Below are positions 16,870-24,208 of a DNA stretch of 27,370 nt, piece by piece. The DNA is from DASTPP01 sp035762175. Its GTDB lineage: Bacteria > Myxococcota_A > Polyangia > Polyangiales > Polyangiaceae. Location of the stretch: the NCBI GenBank assembly GCA_035762175.1, contig DASTPP010000422.1, positions 1 to 27,370 on the forward strand. Reading direction: 5' to 3'. Position 1 is the stretch's first letter; each line of letters starts with the position of its first letter. The notes below the pieces were generated by a model. The model saw nothing but the letters and a program-made list of their open reading frames with translations, was not told the DNA's origin and did not search any database. Made by a program: the position numbers and the translations under genes.

Positions 16870-17652
16870 ATGAGCGCCCCCGCCCTCGCGCCCGACCAGC
16901 AGCGAGCCCTCGAACGCGTCCTCGCCGAAGAGCGCCCGCGGCGGCGCCACCTCGTCGTCGCCCTCTCGGGCTCGCACGCGTACGGCTTCCCCTCGCCCGA
17001 CAGCGATCTCGATCTGAAGGCCGTGCACGTCGAGCCGACCTCGAGCCTGCTCGCCCTGAAGCCCCCCAAGCCCTCGGCCTCGCGCCTCGAGCGCGTCGAC
17101 GGCGTCGAGATCGACTACACCTCGAACGAGCTGGCGGGCTTCCTCGCGGGGCTCGTCGCCGGCAACGGCAACTACCTCGAGCGCGCGCTCGGCCCCTTTC
17201 TCTTCGAGCGCGCGCCCGAGCTCGGCGCGCTGCAGGGCCTGGCCCGCGGGGCGATCTCGAAGCGCTTCTACCACCACTACCGCGGCTTCGCGACCGGCCA
17301 GCGAAACGACATGATGGGCGAGCGCACGCCCGTGACGGTCAAGCGCGTGCTCTACGCCCTGCGCACCTCGCTGACGGGCGCGCACCTGCTCGCGACGGGC
17401 GAGCTGGTCACCGACCTCGCCGAGCTCGCGCGCCGCGAGGGCTTCGACGACGCCCTCGAGCTCGTCGCGCAGAAGCGCGCGGGTGAGAAGGCCCCGCTCG
17501 GGGGCGAGGCGCTCGCGCACTGGCGCCGCCGCGCCGACGAGGCCCTCGCCCGCCTCGACGACGCCCTCGCCCGCTCGACCCTGCCCGACGAGGCGCCCAA
17601 CCAGCCCGCCCTCGAGGCCTGGCTGCTCGAGGTCCGGCGGGCCTGCTGGTAG
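16870..17652 (+). CDS. Nucleotidyltransferase 2 (COG3541-like)
   Basis: A 260-residue paralogue of the upstream gene. The pol-beta signature is SGSHAYGFPSPDSDLDLKAV, with Gly34-Ser35 and catalytic Asp46 and Asp48. Downstream blocks include EIDYTSNELAGFLAGLVAGNGNY, typical of this group, and FYHHYRGFATGQRNDMM. It lacks the N-terminal beta domain of its neighbour. The pair probably works together, but the substrate (a nucleic acid end or a protein) is not known. The stop TAG (17650-17652) coincides with the first bases of a hairpin-rich element, so the end of the protein may have been set by that element's insertion. Confidence 0.85.
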   Translation: MSAPALAPDQQRALERVLAEERPRRRHLVVALSGSHAYGFPSPDSDLDLKAVHVEPTSSLLALKPPKPSASRLERVDGVEIDYTSNELAGFLAGLVAGNGNYLERALGPFLFERAPELGALQGLARGAISKRFYHHYRGFATGQRNDMMGERTPVTVKRVLYALRTSLTGAHLLATGELVTDLAELARREGFDDALELVAQKRAGEKAPLGGEALAHWRRRADEALARLDDALARSTLPDEAPNQPALEAWLLEVRRACW

Positions 17653-17880
17653 CCCCCGAGGGAACACGGGGGCAGCGAACGCCCCCTCGTGCCGCGCGGC
17701 CTCGGCGCCGATTCGGCGCGCCAAGCCCGCCCCCTCGCCGGGGGCCGGGCCCACGCGGGCGCCGGGCTGCCGGGCGAGCGCGCGAGAGCGCCTCGCTCCG
17801 CGGGAGCCCTGCCTCCGGGCAGGGCTTTGCGCGACGTTTCCGCGGGCGTTCGCTGCCCCCGACTTCAGTCGGGGGTAGCC
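17650..17880. mobile_element. Hairpin-bounded 230-bp element, possible IS200/IS605-type or MITE remnant
   Basis: At the left end, TAG is followed by a hairpin (CCCCCG 17653-17658, CGGGGG 17667-17672, 8-nt loop). At the right end, an 8-bp hairpin CCCCCGAC-TTCA-GTCGGGGG (17856-17875) is followed by TAG. A perfect 18-bp inverted repeat links the ends (17667-17684 with 17844-17861). Inside are a 9-bp hairpin AGCCCTGCC-TCCG-GGCAGGGCT (17805-17826) and a GCGCCG/CGGCGC hairpin near 17707. No transposase is encoded. Subterminal hairpins next to short fixed sequences are typical of IS200/IS605 ends and REP-like elements; a structured RNA is the alternative. Confidence 0.55.
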
Positions 17881-17912
17881 CTCCGCGCGCCGTCGCGGCA
17901 AGGTAGGCGGCG

Positions 17913-18662
17913 ATGAAGACGCTCGTTCTACTTCGCCACGGCGAGAGCCAATGGAACCGCGAAAACCGCTTCACCGGCTGGGTCGACGTGCCGCTCAGCG
18001 AGGCCGGCATGCGCGAGGCCGCGAACGCGGGCAAGCTGATCGGCGACGAGGGGCTCGGCTTCGACGTCGCGTACACCTCGCTGCTCAAGCGCGCCATCAA
18101 GACCCTCTGGGTCGTGCTCGAGACGACCGACCAGATGTGGCTGCCCGTGCACCGCACCTGGCGCCTGAACGAGCGCATGTACGGCGCGCTGCAGGGCCTC
18201 GACAAGGCCGAGACGGTCAAGAAGCACGGCGAAGAGCAGGTCAAGATCTGGCGCCGCAGCTACGACATACCCCCGCCGCCCCTCGCGCGCGACGACGCGA
18301 GCTTCCCCGCGCGCGACCGGCGCTACGCGAAGCTGCGGCCCGACGAGGTGCCCCAGTCCGAGAGCTTGAAAGACACCGTGGCGCGCTTTCTGCCGTACTG
18401 GGAGGCTGAAATCGCCCCCGCCCTGCGCCGCGGCGAGCGCGTGCTCATCACCGCCCATGGCAACAGCCTGCGCGCCCTCGTCAAGCACCTCGACCGCATC
18501 GGCGACGACGAGATCGTGGGGCTCAACATCCCCACGGGGATACCCCTGCTCTACGAGCTCGACGACGATCTGCGCCCCGTCTCGAGCCGCTACCTCGGCG
18601 ACCCCGAGGCCGCCAAGCGCGCCGCCGAGGCCGTGGCCAACCAGATCAAGGCCAAGCCCTGA
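17913..18662 (+). CDS. gpmA: 2,3-bisphosphoglycerate-dependent phosphoglycerate mutase
   Basis: A 249-residue glycolytic enzyme interconverting 3- and 2-phosphoglycerate. The phosphohistidine motif is LLRHGESQWN (His9, Arg8). Arg60 in LLKRA, Glu87 in LNERMYGALQG and His182 in ITAHGNSLRALVK complete the active site, and NIPTGIPLLYEL is the usual C-terminal block. Length matches the family. ATG 17913 is preceded by an AAGGTAGG Shine-Dalgarno (17900-17907). Any upstream promoter must lie within or downstream of the hairpin element. Confidence 0.96.
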   Translation: MKTLVLLRHGESQWNRENRFTGWVDVPLSEAGMREAANAGKLIGDEGLGFDVAYTSLLKRAIKTLWVVLETTDQMWLPVHRTWRLNERMYGALQGLDKAETVKKHGEEQVKIWRRSYDIPPPPLARDDASFPARDRRYAKLRPDEVPQSESLKDTVARFLPYWEAEIAPALRRGERVLITAHGNSLRALVKHLDRIGDDEIVGLNIPTGIPLLYELDDDLRPVSSRYLGDPEAAKRAAEAVANQIKAKP

Positions 18663-18698
18663 GGGGGCGTCCGGCCCGGCGGCCCCCGCGCCGCCCCT

Positions 18699-19523
18699 TC
18701 AGCGCCCCAGCTCGACGAGGGCGCCGACGGCCACGTAGGCCGTCACGCCCGTCTCGGCGATGACGCGCGCGTACGAGCCCGCGCTCTGGGCGATCGTGCA
18801 CTTGGTGCCCGCCGGCAGCGTACCCTCGGGCGGGCGGCTCTGCGCCGGGCCCTCGCAGTAGTAGGGCTCGTGGCTCACGAGCTGGTGCGTCCAGCGGGGC
18901 GAGCCGACGCGCAGGAGCCACTCGGGGTAGCTCGCCGACGCGACCGGCGAGAGCGAGAGGCCCGGCCGCTCTTGCACGAAGGCCTTGGTCGCCGCCTCGA
19001 GCGCGCGCATGCCGAGCGAGGCGGCGCCGATGGCCTCGAAGCCCAGCGTGAAGGCCTTGGCGGGCAGGCCCCCGCGCGTGAACGAGAGCGCCGAGAGCTC
19101 GACCGCGCACACCGCCTCGGCCCGATCGCCGCCCCGCACCTCGCGCGCCGACGCCCCGTCGAGGGCGAAGCGGCGGCGCCGGCGGTCTTTCGAGACGGCG
19201 AACCACGACGCGCGCTCGGGTTGCCCGACCGGCACCTCGTCGAGCGCCAGCTTCGACCAGCGCTCGAGCTTGCCCGCGACGCTGGAGCCGAAGGGCACGA
19301 CGCCGAGCGTGCCGGTCAAGTACTTGACCTCGAAGCGCACGGGCTCACCCTCTTCACCCCGGAACTTGATGCCGAGATCGTTGCGGCCCGTCAGAAGGTA
19401 GTGGTCGAGCCGCTCGCCCTCGGGCTTGACGTGCCCGAAGCGCGCCTTGAGCGACGCGACTCGGGGGTCGCCCTCGTCGAAGAACCAGCGGACCTCTGCG
19501 CTCTGCAAGGTGTGTGCGCCCAT
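18699..19523 (-). CDS. Uncharacterised protein, possible CYTH-like barrel with C-terminal SH3b-like segment
   Basis: A 274-residue protein with no confident family. Residues 8-165 contain alternating acidic and basic strand motifs (AEVRWFF, DLGIKFRG, VRFEVKYL, VELSALSF, TLGFEA). These resemble the triphosphate-tunnel (CYTH) barrel, where in-facing Glu, Lys and Arg line a channel, but the hallmark ExExK is only partly present (E10-V-R12). Residues 238-272 (AGTKCTIAQSAGSYARVIAE) look like a bacterial SH3 segment. There is no signal peptide. ATG 19523 is preferred; the frame is open upstream only through the minisatellite. It converges with gpmA over a 36-base GC-rich gap. Confidence 0.72.
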   Translation of the reverse strand: MGAHTLQSAEVRWFFDEGDPRVASLKARFGHVKPEGERLDHYLLTGRNDLGIKFRGEEGEPVRFEVKYLTGTLGVVPFGSSVAGKLERWSKLALDEVPVGQPERASWFAVSKDRRRRRFALDGASAREVRGGDRAEAVCAVELSALSFTRGGLPAKAFTLGFEAIGAASLGMRALEAATKAFVQERPGLSLSPVASASYPEWLLRVGSPRWTHQLVSHEPYYCEGPAQSRPPEGTLPAGTKCTIAQSAGSYARVIAETGVTAYVAVGALVELGR

Positions 19524-19631
19524 GCGAAGGCCTTCGAGGCTCGACCCTAGCACGGGCCGGCCGGGCCGAGCGCGCCCGCCGCCCGCCCGGAGCGCCGCCC
19601 AGCCGAAGCGCGGCCGCAGCCCCCTCGAAGC

Positions 19632-19770
19632 GCGCGCCGCCCCGCCCGAGCGCACCGGCCACCCCTGCGGAGCGCGCCGCCCGAGCGCACCGACCACCCC
19701 CGCGGAGCGCGCCGCCCCGCCCGAGCGCACCGACCACCCCCGCGGAGTGCGCCGCCCCGCCCGAGCGCAC
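19632..19770. repeat. 40-bp minisatellite, about 3.5 copies
   Basis: Copies at 19632-19671, 19672-19706 (5 bases shorter), 19707-19746 and a partial copy from 19747. The core is CCCGAGCGCACCGACCACCC followed by GCGGA. Flanking half-motifs (TCGAAGCGCGCGCC, TCGAAGCACGCGCC) suggest the array was once larger. It fills the 328-base divergent region between the unknown protein and alr, so both promoters must be within or beside it. Confidence 0.85.
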
Positions 19771-19851
19771 GCGGCGCCTCGAAGCACGCGCCGCCCCCCT
19801 CGAAGCCGAGGGCCGCCGCCGGGCTTCTGCGGTAGGTTGGCGCCCCCAGCC

Positions 19852-21078
19852 ATGTCCGACCTCGATCTGACGCCCACGCTGCCGGTGCAGACGGGGCCGC
19901 CCGAGTCTCGCGCGAGCCGGGGCGGCCCCGACACGGGGGCCTACCCGACCTGGGTCGAGATCGACCGGCGGGCGATCGCGCACAACGCGAGGGCGCTGCG
20001 CGCGTGGGTGGCGCCCGCGGCGCTGATGGCGGTCGTCAAGGGCAACGCCTACGGGCACGGCCAGCGCGAGGTGGCCGAGCTCTTGCGGGGCGAGGTCGAC
20101 TGGTTCGGCGTCAACTCGCTCGCCGAGGCCGAGCTCTTGCGGCAAGACGGCCACGATCGGCCGACGTTGATCCTCGGCCACACGCCGCCGGCGGGCGCCG
20201 CGGACGTGGTGCGCGGGGGCTTCCGGCAGGTGGTGTACGACGAGGCCGGGGTCGAGGCGCTCGCCGCCGCCGCCGCGCGCGAGGGGCGCGTCGCCCGGGT
20301 GCACCTCGAGGTCGAAACGGGCACCAACCGCCTCGGCGTCCGGCCCGGCCGCGCCGGCGAGCTCGCCGCGCTCGTGCGTGCCCGCCCCTCGCTCTGGCTC
20401 GAGGGCGCGTACGCCCACTTCGCCAACGTCGAAGACTCGCTCGACGACTCGTTCGCCGACCTGCAGCTCTCGCGCCTGCGCGCGGCGCTCGAAGGCCTCG
20501 AGGTCGGCGGGCGCCTGGCCGTCAAGCACGCCGCGGCGACCGCCGCCGCCGTCCTGTATGGGCGCACCCGCTTCGACCTCGTGCGCGCCGGCATCGGGCT
20601 CTACGGCCTCTGGCCCTCGGCGGTGACCGAGCGCGCCGCGCGCGAGGCGGGCCTCGAGCTCGATCTGCGCCCCGCCCTCACCTGGAAGGCCCGCGTCGCC
20701 CACCTGAACGACGTGCCCCTCGGCGAGACCATCGGCTACGGCTGCGCCTACTACGTCAGCCAGCCCCGCCGCATCGCCACGCTGCCGGTCGGCTACTACG
20801 AGGGCCTCGACCGCGGCCTCTCGGGGCTCGGCCCCGAGGGCGGCGGCGTCGTGCTCGTCGGCGGGCGCCCCGCGCCCATCGTCGGGCGCGTCGCCATGAA
20901 CATGTGCATGGTCGACGTGACGCGCATCCCCGGCGTGCGCGTCGGCGACGAGGTCGTGCTCATCGGCCGGCAGGGCGACGCCCACGCCCCCGCCGAGGCC
21001 ATGGCCGAGCGCCTGGGCACCATCAACTACGAGATCGTCACCCGCATCGGCGCCTCGGTGCCCCGCGTCGTCGTGTAG
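19852..21078 (+). CDS. alr: Alanine racemase
   Basis: A 408-residue PLP-dependent racemase making D-alanine for peptidoglycan. The PLP lysine is Lys63 in AVVKGNAYGHG (Gly64 replaces the usual Ala). The second base is Tyr296 in ETIGYGCAYY. The barrel motif HLEVETGTNRLGV (151-163) and the C-terminal GRVAMNMCMVDVT (345-357) are present; Asn350 replaces the common Asp. There is an N-terminal extension of about 30 residues (TLPVQTGPPESRASRGG). ATG 19852 is preceded by weak GGTAGG about 12 bases upstream. It is convergent with the DUF4139 gene across the repeat region. Confidence 0.96.
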   Translation: MSDLDLTPTLPVQTGPPESRASRGGPDTGAYPTWVEIDRRAIAHNARALRAWVAPAALMAVVKGNAYGHGQREVAELLRGEVDWFGVNSLAEAELLRQDGHDRPTLILGHTPPAGAADVVRGGFRQVVYDEAGVEALAAAAAREGRVARVHLEVETGTNRLGVRPGRAGELAALVRARPSLWLEGAYAHFANVEDSLDDSFADLQLSRLRAALEGLEVGGRLAVKHAAATAAAVLYGRTRFDLVRAGIGLYGLWPSAVTERAAREAGLELDLRPALTWKARVAHLNDVPLGETIGYGCAYYVSQPRRIATLPVGYYEGLDRGLSGLGPEGGGVVLVGGRPAPIVGRVAMNMCMVDVTRIPGVRVGDEVVLIGRQGDAHAPAEAMAERLGTINYEIVTRIGASVPRVVV

Positions 21079-21119
21079 GTGCCCCCGAGCAGGGCCGATC
21101 GGCGGGCAAAATAATTAAG

Positions 21120-21172
21120 TTTGGGGGTCAGCGCCCTCGTTTGAGCTCGCACCAAGGTCTCTGACCCCAAAA
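21120..21172. repeat. Short inverted-repeat element after alr
   Basis: TTTGGGGGTCAG (21120-21131) is inverted as CTGACCCCAAAA (21161-21172), matching at 11 of 12 bases. The element is preceded by the AT-rich patch AAAATAATTAAG (21108-21119), unlike anything nearby. It could be a terminator serving the minus strand, where the right arm is followed by the A/T patch, or a small non-autonomous repeat. Confidence 0.5.
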
Positions 21173-21640
21173 CGAGCCTCGCCAACCCCTCGCACGAAGC
21201 TCGCCAGACCCTCGAACGAAGTCGCCAGACCCTCGAACGAAGGTTCGGACCCTCGCACGAGACTCACCAGACCCTCGAACGAAGTCGCCGAGACCCTCGC
21301 ACGAACGTCCGGACCCTCGCACGAACTCGCCAGAGCCTCGCGCGAGCTCGCCAGAGTGGTTTTTTCGCTCGCGAGACCGCTTCCGCAGCTTGCACGACCC
21401 CTCCCGCGGCTCGCGAGACCGCTTCGGGGCCCTCCGCGACCCCCTCGGGCGCCGAACCGAGGGGCGGCGGGCCTGGCCAGACCCCCTTTGTCGCTGCCCG
21501 GGCTGGTCTCGGGGCCGGCCAGACCAGCTTGGGGGCGGGCCAGACCGCTTTCGGGGCCGGCCAGACCAGCTTGGGGGCCGGCCAGACCAGCTTGGGGGCG
21601 GGCCAGACCAGCTTGCGGGGGCCGCGCCTGGGGCTCGCAC
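21173..21640. repeat. Array of degenerate 21-nt repeats between convergent genes
   Basis: The left part (about 21190-21354) repeats CAGACCCTCGAACGAAGTCGC and variants. The right part is regular: 21520-21540, 21541-21561, 21562-21582, 21583-21603 and 21604-21624, each starting CAGACC(A/G) and ending in GGGGGC(C/G)GGC. The middle (21355-21519) has decayed units with GAGACCGCTT. The period of 21 keeps several frames open on both strands, giving 7-residue peptide repeats such as GLAGPQA. These have no start signal or family and I do not call them genes. The whole stretch 21079-21659 has no supported CDS. Confidence 0.8.
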
Positions 21641-21659
21641 CACCCGCTTGACCCCGCCC

Positions 21660-23699
21660 TCACGCCGGCGGCGGCGGCGCCGTCACCTTCACCGTGCGCA
21701 GCGCCTCGTAGAAGCGCACGCGCTGGGCGTTCATCGCGAGCTGAATTTCGACGAGCCGCTTGGTGATCTCGTTGAGCCGCACGGCCGCCTTGGCGAGCCG
21801 GTCGGTGAGCTGGGCGCGCAGGGCGGCGGCGGCGGGGTTCTTCTCGAGGGTCTTGAGGTTGCGCCGGGTCTCTTCGGTGCTGCGCGAGAGCTCGATCTGC
21901 TCGCCGCGCAGGCCGCGCTCTTCGTCGGCGAGCTTGACGAGCGCGGGGCGCAGGGCCCAGGCGGCGCGCAGGGCGGCGACGGCCTTGGGGTCGGAGCGGG
22001 GGTCGGCCAGGTAGGCGACGACGGCCTCGTTGGCCTGCTCGGAGAGCCAGTCGGCGCGGCGGGCGTTGCCCGCGCGCTCGTCGACCGTCAGCTCGGCGGT
22101 GCCGCGCGAGGCGACGTCGACCGGCACGAGCGCCGAGCCGGTGCCGACGTTGTCTTCGGTGCCCTTGGGCGGCTGGTGCAGGCGCGTGTCGGCCCGGCGC
22201 ACGTGCTTGACGTGCAGGCGCGCGGCCTTCTCCGACCCGTTGCGGACGCGGTAGGTGGTGCGGTAGCGCACGTCGCGCTCGATGGTGAGCTCGCCCGACT
22301 CGATGAGGGCGACGCGGGCGCCCTCCTCGTCGACCTTCACCTGGCTGTCGACGGCCACGGCGCGGTCGAGCGCGAAGGGCACCGTCGCCGTGGCGTTCGG
22401 CGGCAGCGGGTCGACGATGCCCTGACCGAGAAAGGCCCCGCCCTCGAAGACCGCGATGGGCCCGCGCTCGAGCAGGCCGCTCGTCTGGTTGCGGAAGCGC
22501 GCGACCCGGAAGGGGTGCGAGGACGAGTCGGGCACGCCGGGCGAGGGCGCGAAGAGGTAGCCGCTCTCGCCGGCGACGCGCTTGCTCGTCAAGAGCACCA
22601 TCGTCGCGCTCTTGTCGGGCACCGTCACGGGGCTGGGGATGTCGTAGCGCGTCGAGCTGCCCTCGATCGCGACGGCGGCGAGCGACGAGACGTTGCGCGG
22701 GGCCGAGGGCCCGTCGCGCGGCGGCGGCGGGGCCATCGGCGGGGGCGCCTGCGCGGCGGCCATCGCCCCGCCGTAGGGCATCGACGCGTCGGCCGCCGGC
22801 GCCGACCTCGGCATCGGGCGCGCGGCGCGCCGGGTCGCGGCGGCGCGGCCGGACGAGTCTCGCTTCTTCTCGGCCTTTCGCGTGTCCTCGTCTTGCGCCT
22901 CTTCGGCCATCGACTCGGCCATGGGCTCGGCGGGGGGGGGCGCCGCGGCGGGCGAGGGCGGGGGAGGGGGGGGCTTCGGGGGCTGCTGCTCGAGCGAGGT
23001 CTCGCTCTGGGGCAGCGCCTGCACGACCTCGCCCTCGTCGGTCACGCTCGGCCGCGGAGGGATGACGGGCGTGCCCAGCGTCGCCTGGAAGGCGAGCGGG
23101 GCGCCGGCCACCAGCGAGAGCGTCACCTTCGACCAGTCTTCGCCCGAGAGGTTCTGCACGATGCCCCAGGCCTGCAGGTCGGCCGCCCCGTTCGGGTGGA
23201 CGACCAGCCGGTACGAGGGGCGCCAGACGGGCGTCTCGGCCACGTAGCCGACCTGCAAATCGTGCTCTTTGCCGTCGAGATCGAGCACGACCGTGACGAG
23301 CTTCGACGCGTCGTCTTTCTTCGGCTTCGCCTTCGGCCGCACGGGCCCGCCGTCGGGCGGCGAAGGCTCGTCGGGCGGCGCCTCGTCGCTCGGCTCTTCG
23401 ATCTTCAGGGGGAAGGACGCGCTCCGGACGGAGCTGCCGCCCTTCTCGATGACGGCCATCGTGGCCAGAAAGTCGCCGACCTCGTCGCCGCGCACCCGGA
23501 AGCGGACCTGCCCGGCGTCGATGCGCCCGCCGCGCTCGAAGTACCCGACGCCGTTTCGGTACACCACGACCCGCCGCAAGGGTAGCGCCCCGGACTCGAC
23601 CGCCGGCTGCCGCGCGCCGCAGCCCGCGAGCGCCGGCGCGAGCGCCGCGAGCCCGAGAACCCAGGTAGCCCCCCACCGAAACCTTCTTCGCTCCGTCAT
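21660..23699 (-). CDS. DUF4139 domain lipoprotein
   Basis: A 679-residue lipoprotein: hydrophobic signal 11-23 and a classical lipobox LAGC ending at Cys27. Residues 40-120 form a beta-rich N-terminal domain (RRVVVYRNGVGYFERGG), like the DUF4140/DUF4139 proteins that often begin with this 'nuisance bond' strand. The DUF4139 part includes WRPSYRLVV, DIPSPVTVPDKSATMVLL and GELTIERDVRYRTTYRVRNG. A long Pro/Ala/Met-rich low-complexity insert (about 260-350) interrupts it. The C-terminus (about 565-665) is helical and probably coiled coil. The function of the family is unknown. The start ATG 23699 is set by the signal peptide. Confidence 0.88.
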   Translation of the reverse strand: MTERRRFRWGATWVLGLAALAPALAGCGARQPAVESGALPLRRVVVYRNGVGYFERGGRIDAGQVRFRVRGDEVGDFLATMAVIEKGGSSVRSASFPLKIEEPSDEAPPDEPSPPDGGPVRPKAKPKKDDASKLVTVVLDLDGKEHDLQVGYVAETPVWRPSYRLVVHPNGAADLQAWGIVQNLSGEDWSKVTLSLVAGAPLAFQATLGTPVIPPRPSVTDEGEVVQALPQSETSLEQQPPKPPPPPPSPAAAPPPAEPMAESMAEEAQDEDTRKAEKKRDSSGRAAATRRAARPMPRSAPAADASMPYGGAMAAAQAPPPMAPPPPRDGPSAPRNVSSLAAVAIEGSSTRYDIPSPVTVPDKSATMVLLTSKRVAGESGYLFAPSPGVPDSSSHPFRVARFRNQTSGLLERGPIAVFEGGAFLGQGIVDPLPPNATATVPFALDRAVAVDSQVKVDEEGARVALIESGELTIERDVRYRTTYRVRNGSEKAARLHVKHVRRADTRLHQPPKGTEDNVGTGSALVPVDVASRGTAELTVDERAGNARRADWLSEQANEAVVAYLADPRSDPKAVAALRAAWALRPALVKLADEERGLRGEQIELSRSTEETRRNLKTLEKNPAAAALRAQLTDRLAKAAVRLNEITKRLVEIQLAMNAQRVRFYEALRTVKVTAPPPPA

Positions 23700-23718
23700 G
23701 TCGGGCCTTGGACGTTAC

Positions 23719-23739
23719 CGACAAGCGTTCGGTTTGTCG
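23719..23739. promoter_or_regulatory. Palindrome upstream of DUF4139 gene
   Basis: CGACAA (23719-23724) and TTGTCG (23734-23739) form an inverted repeat with a 9-base spacer, 20-40 bases before the minus-strand start. This size and place suit a repressor operator or a 5' leader hairpin; no regulator is identified. Confidence 0.3.
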
Positions 23740-23811
23740 CCTCCCCCCGCGAGGCGCGGCGGGGGAGCCCGAGCGCGGCCGACGCCGCCCTTTTGCCCTC
23801 GAGACCGCTCC

Positions 23812-23902
23812 GCCTGATCCGAGCGGCAGGTGACGTGGCGCGCCCGGCGGCCTCGGACGTCCAGTCCGGGCCGCCGGGCGTCAGCCGCCGCTCGGATCAG
23901 GC
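23812..23902 (-). terminator. Long nested inverted repeat at the 3' end of the TPR-like gene
   Basis: A perfect 16-bp inverted repeat (23812-23827 with 23887-23902) encloses a second strong stem (CGCCCGGCGGCC near 23841 with GGCCGCCGGGCG near 23869). The TGA of the small minus-strand gene lies in the outer arm. This is likely a terminator separating it from the DUF4139 gene, although no U-tract follows. Confidence 0.5.
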
Positions 23903-24208
23903 CGCGCGGGCGAGCAGCGCCTCGGTCGACCGGACGCGGGCCTCGTCGCCGAGGCGGCGCCGGAGCCAGACGGCGTGCTTGAGGGCCTGGCGGCCGTCGT
24001 CGACGCGGCCTTCGTGGACGAGCAGGGCGCCGTAGAGTGTCCAGGTGGCGGCGTCATACTCGTCGACGAGACAGGCCTCGCGCAGCGCGACGAGCGCCTT
24101 GCGCAGCTCGCCGCGCCGGCGCAGGCGGCGGGCGCGCTCGACCAGCGACGAGCCGCGCCCTTCGGCGGGCGTCGGGGTGGTGGCCTGGGGTCGACGATGC
24201 TTTCTCAC
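23897..24208 (-). CDS. Small TPR-like protein
   Basis: A 103-residue protein from GTG 24208, chosen because GGAGGG lies 8 bases upstream; a longer frame to 24352 has no such signal. The basic N-terminus (RKHRRPQ) is followed by helices with tetratricopeptide spacing: LVERARRLRRRGELRKALVALREACLV, then ATWTLYGALLVHEGRVDDGRQALKHAVWL. These give one to two TPR-like units, so a protein-protein adaptor is likely. Such short TPR proteins are common in Myxococcota with no assigned role. Its stop codon lies in a large inverted repeat. Confidence 0.7.
   Translation of the reverse strand: MRKHRRPQATTPTPAEGRGSSLVERARRLRRRGELRKALVALREACLVDEYDAATWTLYGALLVHEGRVDDGRQALKHAVWLRRRLGDEARVRSTEALLARAA

Noticed and set aside
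15554..17652. MNT/HEPN-type toxin-antitoxin pair
   Set aside because: Both proteins are full-size nucleotidyltransferases with their own GS...DxD motif, and no small HEPN partner is present.
21173..21640. CRISPR array
   Set aside because: The units are contiguous 21-mers that drift gradually. There are no constant repeats with unique spacers and no cas genes.
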